Both the position numbers and the translations under genes were made by a program. This document shows positions 1 through 7,511 of a stretch of 64,000 nucleotides of DNA, piece after piece. The stretch comes from JBAYJY01 sp041664945. Lineage in GTDB: Bacteria; UBP15; UBA6099. Below the pieces are notes generated by a model. The model was not told the DNA's origin and searched no databases. It was given only the letters and a program-made list of their open reading frames with translations. Where the stretch lies: positions 1 to 64,000 of the forward strand of contig JBAYJY010000001.1 of NCBI GenBank assembly GCA_041664945.1. Direction: 5' to 3'. Position 1 is the first letter of the stretch, and each line of letters begins with the position of its first letter.

Positions 1-2
1 AT

Positions 3-86
3 GTAGTCCAACAGTATGTTGAGGGGCAGGGAATGAGTTACAAAAAAGTGTTTAGAATTCCTCAACTTTCACTTTCTTTCGACTGA
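3..86 (+). mobile_element. Possible C-terminal end of an IS200/IS605-type TnpA transposase (partial)
   Basis: A frame is open from the window edge to a TGA at 84-86, giving 27 codons. Its start, VVQQYVEGQG, resembles the closing helix typical of Y1 (IS200/IS605) transposases, whose C-termini often read like I-x-x-Y-I-E-x-Q. A hairpin of the kind found at IS200-family ends follows 9 nt later. Only the tail is present, so the catalytic HUH motif and tyrosine cannot be checked. The next 230 nt up to the MreB-like gene are AT-rich with no gene. Confidence 0.33.
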
Positions 87-94
87 ATTAGATA

Positions 95-114
95 CCTCGG
101 ACTTTAGTCCGGGG
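95..114. repeat. Palindromic hairpin, IS200-end-like or terminator
   Basis: CCTCGGAC (95-102) pairs with GTCCGGGG (107-114) across a TTTA loop, with one G-T wobble. A GACTTTAGTC-type core is common at subterminal hairpins of IS200/IS605 elements. There is no T-run after it, so a rho-independent terminator is less likely. I saw no second copy in the window. Confidence 0.4.
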
Positions 115-350
115 TAATTCATTAATTAGGATTATTTATTAAATCTTTTAAACCATCCACAACACAACAGTAATTTGCGAATTCGCGTCACCATACAGGA
201 ATAATAATTTCTACGCGACCATTCAAATTGCATTTACTGGCGGCATTTTTAGGGTTAATACAACAATCAGTAAATAAAGAGTAATATATCAGGGATAATA
301 TATTAGAACGGAATACGGCGCGGGCGGAGGAAGCCCGTTGTTTCGCGTGG

Positions 351-1376
351 GTGAGAGGAATGGAGTTACATGTGGTTCCGCGGTTGGGACTCGATCTCGG
401 GACCGGCAAAACGGCGCTTGCGGCGGGCAAGAAGATAGCCTATAGCGAGCCGACAATGCTTGTGGCCGAGAGCAAGAGTCACCGGGTGCTGTATTACGGC
501 GCGGCGGCGGCGGAGCGGGTTGGCAAGCTCGGCCCCGGCTCGGAGATGATACGGCCGGTTGAACGTGGCGCGATTGCCGACTACGCGGCGACGCGGTTTC
601 TGCTGCGCAAGGTGTTTTACCGCGCGATGAGGCCTCCGCGTGTGTTGAAGCCGATGGTGGTTGCGGCGGTGCCGGTGCGACTGAACTCGGTTGAGGAGCG
701 GGCGCTGTGCGACGCGGCGAGAGAGGCGGGCGCGGGCCAGATTTACCTTGTCCCGTGCAATCTCGCGTCATACGTGGCGGTGTCCAAGAACGCGAACGAT
801 CCGCGGGGCAGTCTCGTTGTGGACATCGGCTCCGGGGTGACGGACATCTCGGTTCTGGCGTCGAATGAGATAATTGTGGGCCGGACTCTGGAGCACGGAG
901 GCGACGACCTGACGGCGCTGGTGCAGAGAGTTCTCGAGATGTCGTTCGGCGTGGTGACAAGCCGCGACGAGGCGATCCGCGCGAAGATAAACATAGGCGC
1001 GATCCCGAGGGCGGACGAGAAGGTGATCGTTAAACAGGCGAAGATGCAGGGAGAGGCCGGCACGAGGGAAGTGAAGGTGCCGCAGGAATCGATCTCTGAA
1101 TTCATGATACAGAGCCTCAAGCCGCTGTTCGACGGGATACTGGACGCGCTGGAGGAGACGCCGCCGGAGCTGTATGAGGACATATATTTCCGGGGAATGT
1201 TTCTGACCGGGGGCGGGAGCCGGCTCAAGGGGCTGGCCCGGCTGCTCGAGGAGCGTCTGCAGCTCAAGGTGAATCCGGTGGACGAGCCGGAGCTTTCGGT
1301 GATCAGGGGCATCGGGCAGATTCTCGCGGATTTCGGAAAATTCCGCGAGTTTTTCAGGCATCATGTAACGTTCTGA
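351..1376 (+). CDS. mreB: MreB-family actin-like protein (divergent paralogue) heading an mla operon
   Basis: Actin-fold ATPase of the MreB family; 341 residues is normal length. Phosphate-1 loop LGLDLGTGKT (residues 12-21), phosphate-2 loop VVDIGSGVTDIS (156-167) and adenosine motif LTGGGSRLKGL near the C-terminus are visible. The segment that in MreB normally reads EEPMAAAIG, with a catalytic glutamate, is VPCNLASYV here (134-142), so ATP hydrolysis may be weakened. The start is uncertain: GTG 351 has GGAGG far upstream (326-330), ATG 360 has a purine-rich stretch too close, and GTG 372 is also possible. The gene ends 12 nt before mlaE, suggesting co-transcription. MreB normally organises cell-wall synthesis; linkage to lipid transport is unusual. 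Confidence 0.85.
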   Translation: MRGMELHVVPRLGLDLGTGKTALAAGKKIAYSEPTMLVAESKSHRVLYYGAAAAERVGKLGPGSEMIRPVERGAIADYAATRFLLRKVFYRAMRPPRVLKPMVVAAVPVRLNSVEERALCDAAREAGAGQIYLVPCNLASYVAVSKNANDPRGSLVVDIGSGVTDISVLASNEIIVGRTLEHGGDDLTALVQRVLEMSFGVVTSRDEAIRAKINIGAIPRADEKVIVKQAKMQGEAGTREVKVPQESISEFMIQSLKPLFDGILDALEETPPELYEDIYFRGMFLTGGGSRLKGLARLLEERLQLKVNPVDEPELSVIRGIGQILADFGKFREFFRHHVTF

Positions 1377-1388
1377 CGGAGCGGGAAA

Positions 1389-2153
1389 ATGGAAAAATCT
1401 TTTGCGCAACCGATCATAAATGTGGTTGAGTATTTCGGCAAGCTGGTCGAGATGCTCGGAAAGACCATTTATTATATCGCGCGTCTGGCGATAGACTGGC
1501 GTCTGACATTTTTCCAGATGTCGAGCATGGGAATAAATTCGATACCGATTGTGTTTCTGGTTGTATGTTTCACTGGAATGATAATGTCGCTGCAGATAAC
1601 GGAGCAAGCGAGCCGTTTCGGAACGACGCAGTATGTCGGCGGCGCGATAGCGTATGTGATGGTGAGGGAACTCGCGCCTGTGCTGACGGCGGTGGCGATG
1701 GCGGGCCGGGTGGGTTCGTCGATCGCGTCGGAGCTCGCCTCGATGAAGGTGAGCGAGCAGATAGACGCGCTGAGGGCGCTGGCTACGAATCCGACGCAGT
1801 ATCTGGTTGTGCCGCGAATGCTGGCGCTGATAATCATGATCCCGGCGATAGCGGTTATGGCGGGACTCGCGGGGATTTTTTCAGCATTCTTTGTTGCGAA
1901 CACGGTGTTCGGAGTGGCTTGGCCGGTTTTCATGAACTATGTGCCGAGGCTGTTGGACCCGGGCGACGTGACGGCGGCGCTTATCAAGAGCGTGGTGTTC
2001 GCGATAGCGATAGCGCTGATCGGCTGCGTGGAAGGGATGCACGCGGAGGGCGGCGCGCAGGGCGTCGGGCGCGCGACGACGAACTCGGTTGTGATTTCGA
2101 TAGTGAGCATTTTCGGCCTGAACTACGCGCTTTCAATGATATTGTTCAAATAG
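1389..2153 (+). CDS. mlaE: MlaE-family ABC transporter permease
   Basis: Inner-membrane permease of a phospholipid (Mla/MCE) transporter, 254 residues, the usual size. It has an amphipathic N-terminus and several hydrophobic segments. The family core is clear: AYVMVRELAPVLTAVAMAGR then SSIASELASMKVSEQIDAL, followed by the helical NPTQYLVVPRMLAL region. The start ATG follows a GGAGCGGG sequence. mlaF begins 39 nt downstream and mlaD follows, so the transporter core is complete (permease, ATPase, MCE protein). No periplasmic MlaC or lipoprotein MlaA is in the window. Confidence 0.95.
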   Translation: MEKSFAQPIINVVEYFGKLVEMLGKTIYYIARLAIDWRLTFFQMSSMGINSIPIVFLVVCFTGMIMSLQITEQASRFGTTQYVGGAIAYVMVRELAPVLTAVAMAGRVGSSIASELASMKVSEQIDALRALATNPTQYLVVPRMLALIIMIPAIAVMAGLAGIFSAFFVANTVFGVAWPVFMNYVPRLLDPGDVTAALIKSVVFAIAIALIGCVEGMHAEGGAQGVGRATTNSVVISIVSIFGLNYALSMILFK

Positions 2154-2192
2154 CGGGGCGGTTCGCGAAAGGTTTGACGGACGGCAACAAAA

Positions 2193-2930
2193 ATGAAGAG
2201 CATTGAGACAAAAGGGCTGATAGTCAGCTACAAGAAGAAGATCGTTCTCAACGGAATCGACTTGGTTGTGAACGAGGGCGAGATAGTGTCTCTGATGGGC
2301 GGAAGCGGATGTGGGAAGAGCACGCTGCTGCGGACGGTGATGGGGCTGATCCCGGCGTCCGGCGGCGAGGTTTACATAGAGGAACGGCGCACGGACAACC
2401 TGTCCGAAGCGAAGATGAACGAAACGCGCAAGATAATGGGGATGGTGTTTCAGGAGGGCGCGCTGTTCGACTCGATGACGGTGAGGGAGAATGTTGCGTT
2501 CGCGCTGAGACGGCACACGAAGATGAAGGAGAAGGAGATACGGGAGGCGGTGAGGGAGCGGCTGGAGGCGGTTGGGCTGTCTGGCGTAGAGGAGAAAATG
2601 CCGAGCGAGTTGAGCGGCGGTATGCGCAGGCGCGTCGGGATAGCGAGGGCGCTGGCGCTGAGTCCGAAGATACTGTTCTACGACGAGCCGACGGCGGGGC
2701 TGGACCCGATGCTGACGGCTACGGTGGTCGAGCTGATATTGAAGATGCGCGAGCGGTACGGCACGACATCGGTTGTGGTGACGCATGACATAGCGGCTGC
2801 GGAGCGCATGAGCGACCGGGTCGCGATGATACACGAGGGTCGGCTGATACTGGAGGGGACGTTCAGCGATCTCCGGAGCAGCGCGCATTTGCATATTCGC
2901 AGTTTCCTTAATTCGATGAAAACCCCGTAG
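2193..2930 (+). CDS. mlaF: MlaF-family ABC transporter ATPase
   Basis: Cytoplasmic ATPase that energises the Mla permease. Walker A GGSGCGKST lies at residues 36-44, the signature LSGGM and Walker B ILFYDEPTAGLDP are in the second half, and the switch histidine is in VVVTHDI. The 245-residue length matches the family. The ribosome site is weak, so translation may be coupled to mlaE 39 nt upstream; mlaD starts 19 nt after its stop. Direction of lipid transport cannot be read from sequence. Confidence 0.95.
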   Translation: MKSIETKGLIVSYKKKIVLNGIDLVVNEGEIVSLMGGSGCGKSTLLRTVMGLIPASGGEVYIEERRTDNLSEAKMNETRKIMGMVFQEGALFDSMTVRENVAFALRRHTKMKEKEIREAVRERLEAVGLSGVEEKMPSELSGGMRRRVGIARALALSPKILFYDEPTAGLDPMLTATVVELILKMRERYGTTSVVVTHDIAAAERMSDRVAMIHEGRLILEGTFSDLRSSAHLHIRSFLNSMKTP

Positions 2931-2949
2931 CCGGGGGAGGGGGCTTTAT

Positions 2950-4269
2950 ATGTTAACTCATTATTTCAAGGTCGGCATCGGCGCGCTTGTGGCTATAGCG
3001 ATTCTTGTATACGGTTATACAATGGTGCAGGAGAACCGTCTTAGCAAGGAGAACAGCTACACGCTAACGGTGTTGTTCGACAACGTTGAGGGTCTCGGAG
3101 AAGGGAACGCTGTGTGGCTGTCAGGCCTGAAGATAGGAAACGTTGAAAAAATGCAGCTTCGCAACGACGGAAGAGTGGTTCTCACGCTGAAAATTGATAA
3201 AAACTATAAGATACACAAGGACTCGACATTCACGATCAGGGTCGGGGTGCTCGAAGACAAGGTGCTGAGCATTGAAAAGCCGACGAAGTTGAAAAAACCG
3301 TACACATATTATAAGGACAACGATGTTATCAAGAACGCGCAGTCGCCCGTGACGCTGCAGAGCCTCGTTGCGCAGGCGGACACGGCGATGGCTGAAGTGA
3401 ACAAGATACTCGTCAACACGCGGGAAATAGTGGAGAACGACGATCTGAAGCAGAACATCTTCGCCACGATGAAGAACGTTGAGATGACGACGGCGGAAGC
3501 GAGCGAGTTCGCGAAGCTTTTAAAGGAAATCGGAAAAGCGGACCGAATTCACATAGACAACACGCTTGCGAACGTGGACAGGATTTCACAGAACTTCATC
3601 AAGACATCGGAGAAACTGGATGAACTGCTCGCGAACGCGAACGAAATAGTCGGCGACGACCAATTGAAGGAAAACATTAAAACGACGATAGCCGAGCTCA
3701 AGGAATCGATGAGCAATATGAAGGAAACGACGAAATCCATCCGGGATATGGCGACCGACGAAGAGCTGAAAAATGACGTAAAGGATACGCTCAAGAGCAC
3801 GAAGGGAACGATGGAAAACGCCGATGTAGCGCTCCGCGGTTTCTCGAAAATGATCAAGGCGGTGAACGAAACCGAGGTCAAGCCGGATTTCTCTTTTCGC
3901 TATGAAAGCCACGTAAAAAATTATTACGCCGACATGAATCTGCGGATATTCCCGCCGAATTCCAAGGTGTATTATCTGCTCGGGCTCGACGACCTCGGGG
4001 AATCCAGCACGACCAATCTCCAGTTTGCCATAAGCGGCTATAAGCCGCAGACATGGTTCCGTGTCGGAATCAAGGGAGGCAAACTCGGCGTCGGCGCTGA
4101 ACGCTCGAAAAAGAATATGTACTATGTGGCAGAGCTTTCAGACCCGAACGATCTGCAACTCAACTTGAGAGGCGGCCGGACAATCGCAGAAAACACATAT
4201 CTTATGCTTGGCTGGGAGGAAGTTCTCAAAAGAGACTCGCTTAGTTTCGGCATTCTGCAGAGGTATTGA
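2950..4269 (+). CDS. mlaD: MlaD/MCE-domain protein with coiled coil and C-terminal beta-rich domain
   Basis: Substrate-binding/conduit component of the Mla system. An N-terminal membrane anchor (about residues 8-24) is followed by one MCE domain (about 38-115, including LFDNVEGLGEGNAVWLSGLK). A long hydrophilic helical stretch with repeated A-N-x-x-E/K heptads (about 140-310) probably forms a coiled coil. Roughly the last 120 residues are beta-rich with alternating aromatics, unlike the short E. coli MlaD (about 180 residues), and may contact the outer membrane. A strong GGGGGAGGGGG precedes the ATG by about 8 nt. It is last in the operon. Confidence 0.92.
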   Translation: MLTHYFKVGIGALVAIAILVYGYTMVQENRLSKENSYTLTVLFDNVEGLGEGNAVWLSGLKIGNVEKMQLRNDGRVVLTLKIDKNYKIHKDSTFTIRVGVLEDKVLSIEKPTKLKKPYTYYKDNDVIKNAQSPVTLQSLVAQADTAMAEVNKILVNTREIVENDDLKQNIFATMKNVEMTTAEASEFAKLLKEIGKADRIHIDNTLANVDRISQNFIKTSEKLDELLANANEIVGDDQLKENIKTTIAELKESMSNMKETTKSIRDMATDEELKNDVKDTLKSTKGTMENADVALRGFSKMIKAVNETEVKPDFSFRYESHVKNYYADMNLRIFPPNSKVYYLLGLDDLGESSTTNLQFAISGYKPQTWFRVGIKGGKLGVGAERSKKNMYYVAELSDPNDLQLNLRGGRTIAENTYLMLGWEEVLKRDSLSFGILQRY

Positions 4270-4302
4270 CGCCGCCGGCCCGCGTTTAACGCGCATGACG
4301 TT

Positions 4303-4330
4303 TTGATCTATTTCAACGCCGCATTATAAT
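4303..4330 (+). promoter_or_regulatory. Sigma-70-like promoter for the 4381 gene
   Basis: TTGATC (4303-4308), a 16-nt spacer and a perfect TATAAT (4325-4330) lie 51 nt upstream of the ATG at 4381, separating this gene from the mla operon. Confidence 0.6.
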
Positions 4331-4380
4331 TTTAATATAACTATAGTTTTGTTCCTGCTTAATCTTTTAAGGAGATTGCC

Positions 4381-5073
4381 ATGGTTAAAATTCGATTTCT
4401 CGGACACGCCGGCTTTCACATAGATGACGGGAGGACAAAGCTCGTGATCGACCCGTACCTGACCGGCAATCCTCTGGCGACTGAGAAGCCGGAAGACATC
4501 GAGGCGGACTTCGTTCTGCTGACGCATGCGCACGGAGACCATGCGGCCGACGGGATCGCAATCGCGCTTCGGACCAGAGCGACCGTGATATCGACCGCCG
4601 AGTTGGCCGGGTGGGCGAGGCAGCAGGGCGCGATCGCGCACTCCATGCACATCGGCGGCGCGCATGAGTTCCCATTCGGGCGAGTGAAACTGACGATTGC
4701 GCATCATGGCAGCTCTGTCACCGGAAAGGACGGCGAGATCGTTTCGCTCGGCGCGCCGTGCGGAATGCTCGTCACGATCGGCGGCAGGATGATATATCAC
4801 TCCGGCGACACCGGCCTGTTCTACGACATGAAGCTGCTCGGCGATTTGAACGCGATAGACATTGCCATGCTGCCCATAGGAGGCAATTACACAATGGACG
4901 CCGTGGACGCGCTTCACGCCGTGGAATTTCTAAACCCGAAGCTTGTCATCCCAATGCACTATAACACGTTCGAAGTTGTGATGGCCGACCCGCGCGTGTT
5001 CGCCGTCGAAGCGCGGAAACTCGGCATGGACGTAAAGGTTATGGCGGTCGGAGAGACGCTTGAATTTGAATAA
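4381..5073 (+). CDS. UPF0173 metal-dependent hydrolase (metallo-beta-lactamase fold)
   Basis: MBL-fold hydrolase of 230 residues, the usual length of this family. The metal motif HAHGDH is at residues 49-54; later ligands are in AHHGSS, SGDTGLF and the C-terminal IPMHYNT. The opening VKIRFLGHAGFHI is characteristic. AAGGAG lies 7 nt before the ATG. The physiological substrate is unknown for the family. The gene converges on the SepRS gene, with a shared hairpin between them. Confidence 0.93.
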   Translation: MVKIRFLGHAGFHIDDGRTKLVIDPYLTGNPLATEKPEDIEADFVLLTHAHGDHAADGIAIALRTRATVISTAELAGWARQQGAIAHSMHIGGAHEFPFGRVKLTIAHHGSSVTGKDGEIVSLGAPCGMLVTIGGRMIYHSGDTGLFYDMKLLGDLNAIDIAMLPIGGNYTMDAVDALHAVEFLNPKLVIPMHYNTFEVVMADPRVFAVEARKLGMDVKVMAVGETLEFE

Positions 5074-5129
5074 ACCCGGATTCATAAAAAAAAGAACGGC
5101 CTGTTAGAGCCGCCCCTTCGAAATTATAT

Positions 5130-5154
5130 TTTTACCCGCTTCGCAGCGGTAAAA
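5130..5154. terminator. Bidirectional terminator-like hairpin between convergent genes
   Basis: CCGCT (5136-5140) pairs with AGCGG (5145-5149) around TCGC (GCGA, a GNRA loop, on the minus strand). It extends by TTTTA (5130-5134) and TAAAA (5150-5154) with one bulged base. Flanking T/A runs suit termination of both the hydrolase (plus) and SepRS (minus). Confidence 0.55.
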
Positions 5155-5212
5155 CCCATAGCAATTCTTATGCGCGGGCGCAGCATGCCGCGCCTCTACG
5201 AATGCGCTAAAG

Positions 5213-7129
5213 CTATTTCCACGACGCTTTAAGCCCGAAGAAGAGCGGGCCGCCGACGCGGATGTTTTTGTGCAGGCGCTGAATGAAATCGTAGGCCGCC
5301 TCCGGTATGTGCAGATTGACCTGCTGGGCGCGCTTGGCGATTTTCCAGCGTTCCTCAGCCGGGCTCTCCTTGCCCTCGCGGATCTGCGTTTCGACTTCCG
5401 CTGCGAATCCTGCGACGATCAAGTCGATGAAACGCAACCCGGACCGGATTCCGTCCTTATAGATATTCGCATATTTGTCGCCGAGCGCGGCCGGATCCGG
5501 CGGCACGCCGTAAATGTTGCTTTCGTGTACGATGACTTCATTCATTGCGGCCATGCTGAGGAGCGGCTTGCCTTCGTCCCAGTTAAAAAGAACGATCTCC
5601 GCTTCCCTGCCGGCGATCGGGCCGCGGTACAGCGGAACCTCGAGCGGTCCGAGCTGGTCCTTCGCGCCGATAGCCTTCGACACCATATCCTCGAGCGCGG
5701 CGGCAAGCTCCGGGCTTTCCGGTTTCTTCTCCGCCCTCAGGTGGCCAGCGAGGTCCTCGTCCGAAAAATCGACTTCCTCATAAAACTGCGGGAATACGAG
5801 CGCGCGCAGGTCGCTGCCGCCCGTGAGTATCATTGCCATCCGCTCGACTCCGAAGCCGATGTTGAACACCGGCAGGTCGATGTCGTAATTGGCGAGCGAG
5901 GCCGGGGCATAGAAGCCGAGGTTTCCGACCTCGATCATCTGGTCGCCGTATTTCGCGAACACCTCGGTGTCGGTCTCCGGGTCGTAGTAGCGGCTGGCGA
6001 TCTTTTTCTTTTTGAAAGTGCATTTATCGAAGCCCATGCGTTTAAGAACATCGACAACGAGTTTCTTGCCGTCGTCCATGGAAAGATTCTGGTCCATAAC
6101 GACGACGGAAGCTGAAGTGCTTTCGAAGAGATGGTGCGGGTCCTGCCGCTGTTCGCGGCGGAAGCGCGAGCCGACTGAGAACAGGCGGACCGGCAGCGGC
6201 ATTCGCGTGCGCAGTCGCTGAAGGACCGGGAACCAGTTGCTTGTCATGTGCGAGCGGAGCGTCCGGTGTGTCGGCGTGGGCTTGAGTTCCCTGAACTCCG
6301 GGAAGACGCGGTCGAGCATCGCGGCGGCCTGATCGCCTGTGATTTTGAGCCGGAGCGCGAGTTCCTCAAGGAAATCGTCGGCCTCGATCAGGGCTTCCTT
6401 GTATTCGCGGAGTAGGCCGCGCAGTTGTTCCTCGCCTTTGAAGTCGGGAACGATTTCGTTGATCAGTTCCATCTTCGCTTTGCTGAGCCCGATTTCCGCG
6501 CGGTCGAGACCGGCGATGTAGAAGACGCGGTCGAGAATCAGGGGCGCTTCGGGGCCGTACTGTTTATAAACATGGACGTCGTCGACGATGGCGGGATTGA
6601 TCATTTCGTCGAGGCCGAGAGCGAGAAAGACCTCGCGGAACCGCTGGTTGAGAGCGGCGACGGGGTGCTCGCGGCCCGCGCGCATTGTGCGGTCGCCGAG
6701 TTCCTTCGGGTCCAGATCGATAGAGCGGCTCAGTTCGCTGATCGGGTGTCCTTTGCCGCTAAGTTCGAACGATTTGTACCAGCCGAACGGGCAGATGATG
6801 AGCGGGCTTTCCGAGAGCCGCGCGCGCAGCCCCTTTAGCATGCGGAGCGTGACCGCCGGGTTGGCGAGGTTGCTCGACAGGTGCGAGTAGGGGTAGAGAA
6901 CGATTGTATGCGCTGCGACCTTGTCGCGAACCTTTTCGATCTCGGCCGCGGCTTTTTCGACAACGAGGTCGGGCGCCGCTTCGTCCGGCTTTTCGCCGGC
7001 GATCATCACGACTAAAGCGTCGTCCGCGCGCCCCTCGGAAACAACGGGCGGCTCGATCTTCTCCGCGAACTTGGTCTGTTCCGTCGCCTTGAACGAAAAC
7101 GGCGCCGAATGTATGAATAGGAGTCTCAT
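5213..7129 (-). CDS. sepS: O-phosphoseryl-tRNA(Cys) synthetase (SepRS) with N-terminal archaeal ThrRS-type editing domain
   Basis: SepRS charges tRNA(Cys) with O-phosphoserine, which SepCysS then converts to cysteine. Residues about 138-638 match SepRS: YKQYGPEAPLILDR (188-201), TLRSHMTS (290-297), class II motif 2 FRREQ (323-327), SAS (339-341), motif 3 with N423 and GFGVERMAM, and ending GGPLFFGLK. The Thr, two Ser and Asn that hold the phosphate in known SepRS appear conserved. Residues 1-137 are not SepRS: they match the archaeal ThrRS N-terminal editing domain (MRLLFIHS, YPYSHLSSNL with H83, FGWYKSF with K119, KGHPISELSR with E132). That domain hydrolyses Ser-tRNA in archaeal ThrRS. GAGGA lies 7 nt before the ATG. 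The gene is monocistronic; SepCysS and cysS are not in this window. The fusion, in a bacterial context, is inferred to clear Ser-tRNA(Cys). Confidence 0.9.
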   Translation of the reverse strand: MRLLFIHSAPFSFKATEQTKFAEKIEPPVVSEGRADDALVVMIAGEKPDEAAPDLVVEKAAAEIEKVRDKVAAHTIVLYPYSHLSSNLANPAVTLRMLKGLRARLSESPLIICPFGWYKSFELSGKGHPISELSRSIDLDPKELGDRTMRAGREHPVAALNQRFREVFLALGLDEMINPAIVDDVHVYKQYGPEAPLILDRVFYIAGLDRAEIGLSKAKMELINEIVPDFKGEEQLRGLLREYKEALIEADDFLEELALRLKITGDQAAAMLDRVFPEFRELKPTPTHRTLRSHMTSNWFPVLQRLRTRMPLPVRLFSVGSRFRREQRQDPHHLFESTSASVVVMDQNLSMDDGKKLVVDVLKRMGFDKCTFKKKKIASRYYDPETDTEVFAKYGDQMIEVGNLGFYAPASLANYDIDLPVFNIGFGVERMAMILTGGSDLRALVFPQFYEEVDFSDEDLAGHLRAEKKPESPELAAALEDMVSKAIGAKDQLGPLEVPLYRGPIAGREAEIVLFNWDEGKPLLSMAAMNEVIVHESNIYGVPPDPAALGDKYANIYKDGIRSGLRFIDLIVAGFAAEVETQIREGKESPAEERWKIAKRAQQVNLHIPEAAYDFIQRLHKNIRVGGPLFFGLKASWK

Positions 7130-7208
7130 TGATAGTTCCTCACGATCCGAATGTCCGGCCTGTCCGGCCGGCGCGCAACCTTTGAATATTAATACATTTC
7201 CGCCGCGA

Positions 7209-7239
7209 AATAAAGCATAAGCCGCATGCGGCCTGTCAA
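7209..7239 (-). promoter_or_regulatory. Promoter of the SepRS gene with a palindrome in its spacer
   Basis: On the minus strand TTGACA (7239-7234), a 19-nt spacer and TTTATT (7214-7209) precede the SepRS start by about 80 nt. The spacer contains a perfect 12-bp palindrome GCCGCATGCGGC (7221-7232). Long 19-20 nt spacers carrying dyads are typical of MerR-family-controlled promoters, but no such regulator is in the window. Confidence 0.5.
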
Positions 7240-7287
7240 AACGCGGAAGTAGCTTTTAATTTCAGGCTTCGCCGGGCGGGCTCCAAA

Positions 7288-7316
7288 TTGACAGGCGCTC
7301 TTTCTTATGCTTTAAT
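7288..7316 (+). promoter_or_regulatory. Promoter candidate for the pilin-like gene
   Basis: TTGACA (7288-7293), a 17-nt spacer and TTTAAT (7311-7316) form a good promoter about 195 nt before the ATG at 7512. A perfect TATAAT at 7435-7440 lies nearer the gene but lacks a convincing -35. Apart from these and the divergent SepRS promoter, I see no gene in the 382-nt gap 7130-7511. Confidence 0.5.
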
Positions 7317-7511
7317 TGAAACAGGAAAATGTAAAAACAAAGTGGCGGCAATGTTTTTCGCCGATAAACCGCCGCCGGAATGATTTGTGGCGGGCCAAAT
7401 GTTTAATTTTGTATGAATAAGGGAAAATTAGCAGTATAATGAGAAGAAGCGTTCCTAACGGCAACATCGGCTTACAAGGGCGATAGTAAGAAATAATCGG
7501 GAGGAACTTTT

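Noticed and set aside
5213..7129. Annotation as threonyl-tRNA synthetase because of the N-terminal domain
   Set aside because: The catalytic part lacks the ThrRS zinc-site context and matches SepRS across its full length, including YKQYGPEA and TLRSHMTS.
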